NCBI RefSeq assembly: GCF_036324505.1
Contig: NC_086356.1
Span: 18,390,028 to 18,454,027 of the forward strand
DNA from: Eleginops maclovinus
Taxonomy: Eukaryota > Chordata > Actinopteri > Perciformes > Eleginopidae
Direction: 5' to 3'
DNA: 64,000 bases
In this document: piece after piece, positions 10,232-19,866 of the stretch
Layout: every line of letters begins with the position of its first letter
Position numbering within the stretch: position 1 is the first letter of the stretch
Notes under the pieces: model-generated
Databases searched by the model: none
What the model was told of the DNA's origin: nothing
The model's input: only the letters and a program-made list of their open reading frames with translations
Program-made: the position numbers and the translations under genes

Positions 10232-11840
10232 ATGGTGGATAACTGCTGTGCACCAGGTTGCACAAATAGGCGTGGGAAAAAGAAAGGTGTATCGTATTAT
10301 CGCATTCCTAAAGACGCGGAGAGGAGGGAGAAGTGGATTGGAGCGATTAAAAGAGCCAGGAGCCTTCAGAAAAAGACTGAAAGATGGGACCCCCCGGCCG
10401 TTGGCTTTCGCTTATGCAGTGATCACTTCATATCAGGTGGGTGAAGGAATACAGTACAATGCTACAAAAAGTTTCTGGTCAGTTTAATTAAATTTAATTA
10501 GTTTAATTTAAGAAGTAGCACCCAGTTATTATAGCTAACGGACACTGTGATGTCCCTTTTTAACTCAACAAGTGTGGCTCTGGCGCAGCCTAGCCAGTTA
10601 GCAAGTTAGCTTGTAGCAAGCTAGTGGTAAACAAACCCGTGTTGAAATATTCCTTCTTATTTTGTAGGGAGAAAGAGTGATAATCCGTTGAGTCCGGATT
10701 TTATCCCCTCAATTTTCGATTACCTTCCATCTCCAGAGAAGAGGAGACATAAAACGAGACTGGAGGTTTTTAACAGAAGGCAGAAGGCTAAACTGCACAA
10801 AGTAGAGCAGGCAAAGATATCTGCAGAAGCCATCCGTCAAAGGTGGGTAGATCAAACTCCTGTCTGATTACATGTTGGGTCTACTTGTGATCGGTGTGTT
10901 ATTCAGATTATTTTATTTCAAATAGTTAACTGCCGTGATATGGTTATAAACAATAACGTCACACCAGTCATTTAATGAAGGCTAATATCATATGATTTCC
11001 ATTAAACATGTCAAACTGTAAACATGTAAACATGTCAAACTGCCATCAGTATTGTATGCATGAAAGCTTATTTTGCTGCTTCTGTGTTTTCATCAGGACA
11101 TCAACTGATGCAGCCCCAGAAGACCATATCACAGAGCCTTTGAAGGAGCCCCCCATCACAGATCCGTTGGAAGACTCAGCCGATGATCCTGTCCAGCCTG
11201 AACCAGTAACACCACCATGCACCTCTGAAACCTGCTGTACCCGCATCCAGAGTCTTGAGCAAGAATGCCAAGCTCTAAGGGCTGAAAATGTGTTGTTAAG
11301 GGAAAAGATTAATAGGAAGACCCTGACAGAGATTAGTTTAAATAACAATGATAAAAAGGTGAATGTCCTCACTGGGCTGGCAACCTATGCATGTCTCATG
11401 ACCATTTTTCAATATCTGGCTCCATTTCTCAAAGTTAAATCATCAATAACATGTTTTCAACAATACATGTTGACTTTGATGAAGCTTCGAATGAACTTAA
11501 CATTTGACTTTTTGGGTTTTTATTTTGGCATCGACCCAACTACTGTCTCCAGGCACTTCAAAAACTGTGTTAATTTGATGTATTGTAGACTGGTGCCAAG
11601 CCTAGTGGTGTGGCCTGAAAGAGAATCTTTAAGAACATCTCTTCCATATGTATTTAGAAATGGTGACTACGAGAAGACTGTTTGTATCATTGATTGCTTT
11701 GAAATATTTCTAGAGAAACCAAGTAGATTGCGACCCAGTGCGCAGTGTTACTCAAGATACAAATCACATCACACCATGAAATATTTAATTGCCATTTGCC
11801 CTCAAGGTTCAATTTGTTTCATTTCTACTGGATGGGGAGG
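10232..11840 (+). pseudogene. THAP-domain DDE transposase, C-terminus deleted
   Basis: Exons are 10232-10436, 10668-10842 and 11097-about 11840, and the phases join cleanly. Exon 1 encodes a C2CH THAP finger: CCAPGCTNR near the start, then a Trp in REKWIGAI and CSDHFISG at its end. Exon 2 continues GRKSDNPLSPDFIPSIFDYLPSP, matching the usual end of a THAP domain. Exon 3 has an acidic Pro-rich linker, a coiled coil (IQSLEQECQALRAENVLLREK), a helix-turn-helix-like part (GIDPTTVSRHFKN) and the start of a DDE_Tnp_4 catalytic domain with its first Asp in CIIDCFEIF. At GWGG the reading passes into antisense of the YqaJ gene and stops at 11976. The later catalytic residues are missing, so it cannot act as a transposase alone, though it might still bind element ends. 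Confidence 0.8.
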
Positions 11841-13314
11841 ATACCTGGTAGCCTCACTGCTGAAAACATGGGACTTTGGGTCACATATCTGTCTTATGAG
11901 AGACACGGCTGGCTTTCTGAGGTCTGTTCTTGTTGCTGCTCTGAAGGTAGATCCTGTCACCCTACCACTCCTTTGATCAAACCAAATTCTGGACTTGGAC
12001 TGTGCTTGGGTCTCCTCCTCTACAATATCACTCTGAAAACATGGCAATCCAAACAGTTTCTCATTTACATTGCAAGATAGCGCACACACAGTACACGTGC
12101 ACATAACATGGTAGATCTTAGATTTCAGTCATTAGTAAACAGAATATGTTATGTACCTGTTCTTCAGTGACAGTCAAGTCCTCAAATATTCCTTCTGCAC
12201 GCTCTTGTAATTCAGCCAGGTTCAGGTCTCTTGCCTTCTTGTCATACAGACTGGTAAGGGGTTCAGGTAAATCTAGCTTGACAGCCTTGGGTACATAGGA
12301 TGTGGCGTACCCGCGAACAACTGACAGGACTGCAGGTCTGCAGGACTTCCCATCTTGAGTCCGGCACTGTGAGAGATTTTGGTAGAACTGTGTTTGCTCA
12401 GCAGCAGTCAGGGGTGGGAAAGATGGGGGCGCAGAGGTACCCTTGGTGGAATTCCCCTTTTTATTTTGTTGAGTATGGTTGAATATGATGTCCTTGCCCT
12501 GCAGGTACTCCACATTCTTCGCAGCATCCTCACTGGGAGAGGCCCACTTGCATTTTTTGGATGTGCAGCTGATCTCCTCGTGCCTTGCGTTGTTTTTTCC
12601 CCACAGACTGAAGAGAACAGCTGACACATGAGAGCAGCTCTCCCCGAGTCCCGCTGTGCAGTTGCAGTGGGCTCCCAGCACAACACCGTCGTTCCTCACC
12701 ACCACCCATGGCTTTAGTTGACTTTCATTAAGCCTTTGGGAGTGATTAACCTATATGAAATTCCAAAACAGATAAATAAAGGTAAAAAACGCCAGCCACT
12801 TTGGTTGAGTACGATCAAAAATACAAACTAGCAAGTTACAGATGCACTGCAGTAGCTATCCAAGCTAAAAAACATGCTAACGTGACACTTCCGTAGCTAG
12901 CCAAGCTAATAAACAAACAATGCTAACGTGACACTGCCTATCAAACTGGAATAATTTAATACTTACCCTTGCAGTGATGATGCCGAAGTTTTTGGATGTA
13001 AGACTCCACAGTTGAATGTTGTTTACGAAGCCGGACTGACACCATTTGTAAGCCTCCAAGCTTTTGTACGCTCTGAGGGAGTCTCCTGAGTACACTGATG
13101 GAAAGCTTACAAGATAGCTGTGGATGTCTGCGTAGCGCAAGTCGGGTACATCGTCTTCAGAGCAGGAGGTTATGCTCTTGAAAAGCACACCGGGTGAATT
13201 ATATGGGTCGCTTATATTTAATCTCTCTAATTTTGTACTATAAAGCCGAATTTCACTTGAATTAAAATGAGAAGTATACTCGCTCGGTAAGAAAACACTG
13301 GCACCGGTGGTCAT
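11841..13314 (-). pseudogene. SWIM zinc-finger / YqaJ-like nuclease protein of the ISL2EU-type element, C-terminus deleted
   Basis: Exons on the minus strand are 13314-12967, 12750-12157 and 12032-about 11841. Junctions are gcaagg|gtaagt, atatag|gttaat, aacag|gtacat and ttcag|agtgat. Exon 1 begins MTTGASVFLPSEY. Exon 2 holds a SWIM finger, AHCNCTAGLGESCSHVSA, whose CxC...CxH pattern is complete. Exon 3 opens a YqaJ/viral-recombinase fold (IWFDQRSGRVTGS, then SLIRQICDP) but breaks off after SSEATR at the deletion junction, so the nuclease active site is absent. It converges tail to tail with the THAP-DDE gene. In intact relatives this second protein probably assists transposition or DNA processing; its exact role is not established. 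Confidence 0.78.
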
Positions 13315-13369
13315 GTTGACTGCCAAAATGGTGGCTCCCAACCAAAAGTCACGTGACCGCAGGAGCTCT

Positions 13370-13508
13370 TTTCTTCTCTGTTCATGAGGGTTTGTTGTAT
13401 TTTTTTTTTTTTTTTTCGTGCCGTGAGGTTGGGGGGGCCGGCAGGGTGGCCATACTCTGACCAATGGTGGCCGTGGCCCCCCCTGGCCACCACGTGGCCA
13501 CGCCCCTG
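13370..13508 (-). mobile_element. 5' terminal region of hAT copy 2
   Basis: This is the outer 139 bases of the hAT, separated from the rest by the nested element. From the terminus it is GC-rich with self-complementary runs (ggccacgtggtggcc, ggccacggcc), then a poly-A stretch on the minus strand. It contains a CACGTG palindrome at 13491-13496. Confidence 0.75.
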
Positions 13509-14425
13509 GACTGTGACCATTCTTTGCAGAGAGTGGGCCATGCAAGGCAGGTGTTCAAATGGAAGTAGCCTCGCGGCAGCTACCATGTTACGAGCCCTGT
13601 CAGTGCAGTGTGGTCAACCTTTCCTTGATTTCCCATTCGTTTGCAACATCCAGAAAATGGTTAGCACATGCCTCGGCATAATGTCGCTCCTCGGTTTTAC
13701 TCACAGTAAGTGCAAACGACTGCAGAGTCCAGTCTTGATCAATGAAATGCGCCGTGACGCCCAAATAATTATCGTTGTTGACAGACGACCAGTGGTCACC
13801 TGTGACAGCGATGTGCTTTGCTTGCTCAAGAATGTTCGTCCGCTGAGCCCTCTGATCCTCATAGCTACAACGTGTGTATTCTAGATACGATGGTTCCTCT
13901 CGAGGGTAAATTATAAGAGGTATCTCCCGATGCAACACGAATTACTTCTCTCAGTCCATCATCCTCTGTGCTAACTGGGCGGCAGTTTTTAACTATCCAA
14001 GTAACCAAGGAATTGGTTAACTTTTCACTTACAAGTTTCGTTATTCGCCCACGTGTGCCACACTCCTGTAGTGTAGACTGGCGCGGTCCCGTGGAGGTAA
14101 CTTCAGTAGGGTGCTTTGCTTTGAAGTGATAGCTAAAGACGTGTTACTTCTGTGGTAACTAAATTCGGCTTTGCAAACTGTGCAAATTGCTTTTGCTTTG
14201 TCCAACGAGCCGTCGGGCAACTTTTTAAAATGAAACGTTCCCCCTTATAGTCCTTCCTTAGCCATCTTTCAGCCAAAGACTCTCCTCTAGTTAGGATCAA
14301 TGTTTGCCGGTTTGCCCGCGCACGTGACCAAAGGTTATGGGTCAGCCGCCACCGGAAGTAAACAAAACCACGTTAATTGCGTTAAAAAACATAATGCATT
14401 AAATGTTTAAAATTAATCGCCAAAA
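13509..14425 (-). pseudogene. 5' half of the ZBED-type hAT transposase, frameshifted
   Basis: The minus strand carries, in order, a BED-type finger remnant near 14180 (ICTVCKAEFSYHRSN, then a shifted YHFKAKHP), an open block at 13938-13600 (KHIAVTGDHWSSVNNDNY, VTAHFIDQDW, ERHYAEACANHF) and a short block at 13586-13509 (ARLLPFEHLPCMAHSLQRM). The frame changes after the BED finger and again after ERLTTLH. An early TAA follows the candidate start at 14265. It breaks off at gtcacagtc, exactly where the hAT terminus begins, and resumes at 4027 on the other strand. The 5' terminal repeat of the element is not recognisable before the Tc1 element at 14447. Confidence 0.82.
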
Positions 14426-14497
14426 TTATACACATATACATATATACAGTGGGGCAAAAAAGTATTTAGTCAGCCACCAATTGTGCAAGTTCTCCCA

Positions 14498-14759
14498 GTA
14501 GGGGCGGTGGTGGCAAAGTCCATAGGGGCTTGGCCTGGGAACTGGAAGGTCACCAGTTCAAGCCCCCGAAAGACCAAGTGCCACCGTGGTGTCCCTGAGC
14601 AAGACACTGGTTACCTACACTGCTCCCCGGGCGCCGTACATAATGGCAGCCCACTGCTCCTAACACTAGGATGGGTCAAATGCAGAGACCGCATTTCGTT
14701 GTCCTAGTACTTGTACTCTGTGCAATGACAATAAAGTTGAATCTTCATCTTCATCTTCA
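14498..14759 (+). mobile_element. tRNA-derived SINE inserted in the Tc1 left inverted repeat
   Basis: The Tc1 inverted repeat reads gttctccca then tttaaaaagatgag at its right end, but at the left end these pieces are separated by this insert. The head has polymerase III promoter-like boxes (A-like near ggcaaagtccata, B-like gttcaagccccc). The body has tccccgggcgc and gcccactgctcct. The tail, gcaatgacaataaag, ends in (TTCATC)n, similar to L2-type LINE tails. A related copy lies at about 35890-36205. Confidence 0.82.
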
Positions 14760-15074
14760 TTTAAAAAGATGAGAGAGGCCTGTACTTTTTATCATAGGTA
14801 AACCTCAACTATGAGAGACAGAATGAGAAAAAAAAATCCAGGAAATCACATTGTAGGATTTTTAATGAATTAATTGGTAAATTCCTCAGTAAAATAAGTA
14901 TTTGGTCACCTACAAACAAGCAAGATTTCTGACTCTCACAGACCTGTAACTTCTTCTTTAAGAGGCTCCTCTGTCCTCCACTCGTTACCTGTATTAATGG
15001 CACCTTTTTGAACTCGTTATCAGTATAAAAGACACCTGTCCACAACCTCAAACAGTCATACTCCAAACTCCACT

Positions 15075-16023
15075 ATGGCCAAGACCAAAGAGCTGTCAAA
15101 GGAGACCAGAGACTAAATTGTAGACCTGCACCAGGCTGGGAAAACTGAATCTGCAATAGGTAAGCAGCTTGGTGTGAAGAAATCAACTGTGGGAGCAATT
15201 ATTAGAAATTGGAAGACATACCAGACCACTGCTAATCTCCCTTGATCTGGAGCTCCACACAAGATCTCACCCCGTGGGGTCAAAATGATCACAAGAACGG
15301 TGAGCAAAAATCCAGAACCACACGGGGGGACCTAGTGAATGACCTGCAGAGATCTGGGACCAAAGTAACAGAGGCTACCATCAGTAACACACTACGCCGC
15401 CAGGGACTTAAATCCTGCAGTTCCAGACGTGTCCCCCTGCTTAAGCCAGTACATGTCCAGGCCCGTCTGAAGTTTGCTAGAGGGCATTTGGATGATCCAG
15501 AAGAGGATTGGGAGAATGTCATATGGTCAGATGAAACCAAAATAGAACTTTTTGGTAAAAACTCAACTCGTCGTGTTTGGAGGAGAAAGAATGCAGAGTT
15601 GCATCCAAAGAACACCATACCTACTGTGAAGCATGGGGGTGGAAACATCATGCTTTGGGGCTGCTTTTCTGCAAAGGGACCAGGACGACTGATCCGTGTA
15701 AAGGAAAGAATGAATGGGGCCATGTATTGTGAGATTTTGAGTGAAAACCTCCTTCCATCAGCAAGGGCACTGAAGATGAAGCGTGGCTGGGTCTTTCAGC
15801 ATGACAATGATCCCAAACACACCGCCAGGGCAACGTAGGAGTTGCTTCGTAAGAAGCATTTCAAGGTCCTGGAGTGGCCTAGCCAGTCTCCAGATCTCAA
15901 CCCCATAGAAAATCTTTGGAGGGAGTTGAAAGTCCGTGTTGCCCAGCAACAGCCCCAAAACATCAGTGCTTTAGAGGAGATCTGCATGGAGGAATGGGCC
16001 AAAAATACCAGCAACAGTGTGTG
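15075..16023 (+). pseudogene. Tc1-like transposase pseudogene
   Basis: Starts MAKTKELSKETRD, then a TAA after 13 codons. A second stop follows NLP, and a frameshift near 15315 separates the helix-turn-helix part ([16 protein letters not shown]) from the catalytic part. The catalytic region is readable at 15242-15838: [19 protein letters not shown] with the first Asp, [14 protein letters not shown], and [11 protein letters not shown] with the second Asp. A stop at 15837 precedes [15 protein letters not shown], which has the final acidic residue. Several independent lesions make it non-functional. Confidence 0.9.
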
Positions 16024-16317
16024 AAAACCTTGTGAAGACTTACAGAAAACGTTTGACCTCTGTCATTGCCAACAAAGGGTATATAACAAAGTATTGAGAT
16101 GAACTTTTGTTATTGACCAAATACTTATTTTCCACAATAATTTGAAAATAAATTCTTTAAAAATCAGACAATGTGATTTTCTGGATTTTTTTTTCTTCTC
16201 ATTCTGTCTCTCATAGTTGAGGTATACCTATGATAAACCTTACAGGCCTCTCTCATCTTTTTAAATGGGAGAACTTGCACAATTGGTGGCTGACTAAATA
16301 CTTTTTTGCCCCACTGT

Positions 16318-16415
16318 ATATATACATATTCCTTTAACCTAAAGACATACCTATAAATAGTAAAACCAGAGAAACTGATTATACGGCAGTAGTCTCTTAA
16401 GTCTTTCCAGAGCTG
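16318..16415 (+). mobile_element. other half of the MITE disrupted by the ZBED-hAT
   Basis: Matches the right part of the repeat at 44548-44763: aaagacat, ctataaat, aaaccagagaaactgat and cagt-ggtct. It ends with its own terminus, gtctttccagagctg, followed by TA. Its missing left part is at 5733-5885, on the minus strand. Confidence 0.68.
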
Positions 16416-16739
16416 TATATTTCCTGCCTCACATCACAACCGACAACATCAGCCCGCTGAGTGTTTAGCAGGGGTTCATCACTGCTAAACTGACAAAACA
16501 CAACCACTGTTTTAAAGACACCGGCAGGAAGAGATTGTACCACCCTACACACACAATTCACATCTGGACATGTTTTTTTACTTAATGATTTTAATTGGTA
16601 ATGGAATTAAACTCATTATATTGGGATGGTTGGTGCATATATCTCTATAGTGCAGGATGCCTGAATACAGTCCTGGTGTAGTGTGGTGTTCCTGTACTGC
16701 ACAGGAGGAAATGAAGACAGAAGAATCTTTGCTAAAGAG

Positions 16740-19395
16740 CATTAGTTTATTTTCCACAGGTTACTTCAGAAACAGGTAATTATGTACAAAATCTGGAATG
16801 TTGGATAAATGCATATCAATCATCATCTCACTGTTTCCAGAGAAACCTTAGAAATACTAGCTATACATTAAAACCAGTGCCTCTGCATTGCAATTTATTG
16901 CTGGTTTTACAATCGCAAGTCACTAATGCCGTCATTTATTCTTTTCTCCACTTTTTAAGATATTTACAATTTGATTAGTAAGGTCTAAAAACCACAGAAG
17001 GCTGCTAAATAAATAAGAACAATACGGGAGCATAAGAAACGAGCGACATGGATGAAGAAAATGTTTTTATCTCCCTAGATTGTCTACCATGTCTCTATGT
17101 TTTTTTTTTTGTGCCAGGAATATAAAGTGACCGTTACCGCAGAAATCCCCTTCTACTCTCAGAAAGTCACCAGAAATCACCAAGAAATTAATACAAATAA
17201 TAAAAACAATTCATCTGTGTAAAATACTACGCTCTGTGACACATTTGGGAAATCATTTCATTTTTCTGTGAATAAAATGTACAAATTCTAGATTCAGTTT
17301 AAAAATTAAGGGTACAGCTTCACTTAGTACTACCTTTAAACACTTTAACTATTTCATTATAAAAAGGGGTATTTCATTTTGTTAACTACCACAGTGTTCA
17401 AATTTGGTTCAACAGTGTCACAAGCATAAAATATAAATCTATTTAACTACACATGGGATCAGTAGATGACAATCTACTGTAAACAAGTTGAGGGAAAGCC
17501 ATGTGCATTAGGATCAAATATTATTAAATATTGTACAAATAATTCAGTGGTCACAAACGTATTGTTTGAATTTAAGGGGCCATTATTTAGTGACTTATCA
17601 TTCCCATTTTTTGTGGAAACACGTCTCAGTCGAGAGTTATTTACCAGTGAAAGAATATTAGTATGCACAGAGAATATGAAGTGACATAATGCTGCTTTTA
17701 AAAACACATTTCCTACATTTGACAAACATCAGGAATGTTCTGAGATGCAGCTTTGACTCTTATTAGATTTAGAAGTGGATTAATTTTGCAAAATGAACAT
17801 CAGGAGCTAAGGTAATCTAAGCGACAGACAGTCAAGTGACACAATCATTCACTTTGACACAATGCAGAGAAATCCTTTTAAGCACTGTTAAATATTTCCT
17901 GTGCCATGTCATTAGAAAAAAAACATGTTCTCACATTATAAAAATTATGTAAAATCATTGGTGATTACTAAAAGATTGTGTTTAAAAAATGCTATCTGAT
18001 GATGTTTTTGAAAATAAAGGCTTTTAGTATTGCTTTGAAGCCATTATGCTGCAAATGTTGTGATTATGTGAGTATTGCTCGGGTTCTGGGGTCCTCCCCT
18101 GTTCAAACAGTTCCAGGTCTATGGCACTTGACAACTTGTTTCTCCCAGCTCTACTCTCTGTACAGCAACGAAAACATAAGGTTGAGAAACGGTTCCGAAG
18201 CGATGAGTAAGAAGCATGATAAAACATAATTTCAGACACAAAAGGCAAACTGTGGTCTTCTCCCGTGTGAAAACTGACAGATGTTGAAACCCCTGCAAAT
18301 TAAAACGCTCATCTCCCCAAATGGCTGCCTGAAAGATGAAGCCCTTAAAATCAAAACACACGAGTGAAAAGTTGACCTGTTCTTATTCAAAGATCGTTCT
18401 CATATCCTGCCATCGCCTTCTGTCCGCACACTTGCTTTGGTTAACTAGCACAACCGCCACGTCTCGCTACGCTCAAAGGAAGAGTTCGGACATTTTGGGA
18501 AACACTCATAGCTCTCGCTTCAAACTTCTCTCCGAATTTCCCAAAATGTTGGACTTCAGCTTTAAACAAAAGCTTCTGACTATATGAACAGATTAAGGCT
18601 GAGCAAACAACTGTCCTCTCCTATTTCCCCAATGTTTGAATTTCATTTTCCAGTCCTCTTAAATGATCTAATACATTTCTTCAACATCCAAGAAGCTGTG
18701 AAGCATTCATATTGCCCAGGACTGTTTTCCACACAGCGCAGGTAGTGGTGTGTTCGGATGATATGCAGAGCCGTGTGGATATTCCTGTGGAAGTGTCAGC
18801 ATGTTCACAGGTTTATGGAAGCCGGGGTGGATCATTTCCTCTTCTCCTGGATCTTGCGAAGGGGAGAAATGATATTTCTCAGAAAACCAAATCAAATCAC
18901 TTCCTCGATCTACATTCGTCTCCACAAGAAAAGCACGTAACATCGTCCTCCATTAAAGATCGCAGGGCAGACCAGATTTCAACATGTTAAACAAAAGTAA
19001 AAAGAAAAAAAGGCAAATTGATGACAGAAGGGAGGGAGTGGTCATTTCATGTCAATCTGCAGAAATAAAACCTCATTCATGATCCAGGACTTCTGAGTTG
19101 TGGACCAAAAGAAGAGAAAGATGATCTGTACAGAGACCACAGTAATTATTTGCATCAGGTCACATCTTCAGCTTCTTTTGTATAAAAATATATATACCAC
19201 AGTGATGGCCTTTTGAGGACTCGTACTCGTTTCACTTCGATCCACTACATTCAGTGGTTCTCCCCGTTAAATCAAGGCTCTACTATAAATAGTCCCAACA
19301 GTTCAGTGTCCTCTGCGTACAAAAATATGAGTCAACATTAATGTCTCTGTTGGTCTCTCTTCTCGTGTCCCTCAGCTTCAGAGGTCAGCTTCAGT
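16740..19395 (-). other. erbin: presumed 3' untranslated region of erbin
   Basis: No coding potential or recognisable repeat over about 2.6 kb after the erbin stop. A minus-strand AATAAA lies at about 16748-16753 (read as tttatt on +), a plausible poly(A) signal and the basis for the 3' limit. The limit is inferred. Bases 16416-16739 show nothing recognisable. Confidence 0.5.
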
Positions 19396-19866
19396 CTATG
19401 CCTGCGCCTCTCTGACGATAATCATATCCACAGTGTTAGGAAAAGTCTTCAGGAGGGCCACTGCGTTCCCGTGATCGATATTCACAAAGCTGTAGCCGTT
19501 CACCTGCAGGAGACAGCGTTTGGTTACCACGGAGACACATCTTGATGAAGCTTTAACTCATGACATGTTTGTGATGCTTTTTTCAGGCGGCAAATTACCT
19601 GGAGGATTTTATCTCCAGGCTGAAGAATCTTAGATGCCGGCCCCTCAGGTTGAACCCTCGTCACAAATATACCCTTGAATCAGACCACAAAGGATATATG
19701 TTAATTACGTGTAAATAACCAAAGATGATTGAATAAATGTTTTAAGTAAAGTATTATACACATTTTGGCTTACATTGTCATCTGGGCGAAACGGATTTCC
19801 CCGACCTCCCACTCCTCCTGATATACTGAAACCAAGCTCTGGATTTTTCTCCACTTTCACACGAAA
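19396..19866 (-). CDS. erbin: erbin PDZ-domain exons (three) and stop
   Basis: Exons 19866-19774, 19673-19599 and 19503-19396. The carboxylate-binding loop is [14 protein letters not shown]. Next come [13 protein letters not shown] and [15 protein letters not shown], then [19 protein letters not shown], containing helix B with its His. The protein ends VREAQA at a TAG (19396-19398). Confidence 0.92.

Larger units (their letters stand above)
10118..13369. mobile_element. THAP-DDE / YqaJ-type DNA transposon (ISL2EU/IS4EU-like), internally deleted, nested in hAT copy 2
   Basis: The ends form an imperfect inverted repeat. The left, at 10118, reads agagctcctgcag, then ggtcacgtgac, then gccattttggcagtc. 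The right, read on the minus strand from 13369, reads agagctcctgcgg, then tcacgtgac, then accattttggcagtc. Inside are two convergent genes: a + strand THAP-DDE transposase (10232-11840) and a - strand SWIM/YqaJ protein (11841-13314). Both lose their C-terminal parts at the same point, about 11840, showing one internal deletion. The pairing of a THAP transposase with a YqaJ-nuclease protein is known for this superfamily; the superfamily name is from memory. Confidence 0.75.
5935..13508 (-). mobile_element. ZMYM/TTF-type hAT transposon, copy 2, complete, with a nested ISL2EU-type element
   Basis: Both termini are visible. The 3' end at 5935 starts caggggcgtagcc. The 5' end, read on the minus strand from 13508, starts caggggcgtggccacgtgg. 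Without the nested element (about 10118-13369) it is about 4.3 kb, normal for an autonomous hAT. The right flank is gactgtga (13509-13516). The left flank, gctacctg (5927-5934), does not match it, which is unexpected for an undisturbed hAT insertion. Positions 5935-10069 are the mirror image of copy 1. Confidence 0.88.
14447..16316 (+). mobile_element. Tc1-like transposon with long inverted repeats, flanked by TA
   Basis: Both ends start cagtggggcaaaaaagtatt, and each is flanked by TA (14445-14446 and 16317-16318). The matching ends extend at least 180 bases, after allowing for a SINE inserted in the left one. The element carries a degenerate transposase. It sits in the AT-rich boundary between the ZBED-hAT remnant and the MITE fragment. 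Confidence 0.92.

Noticed and set aside
11841..11976. C-terminal 45 codons of the apparent THAP-DDE frame
   Set aside because: This stretch is the antisense of the YqaJ exon, joined by a deletion; it is not a transposase tail.
14510..14600. Possible tRNA gene (A-box and B-box-like sequence), also at 35890
   Set aside because: No cloverleaf can be formed. The boxes belong to two copies of a SINE with the same body.
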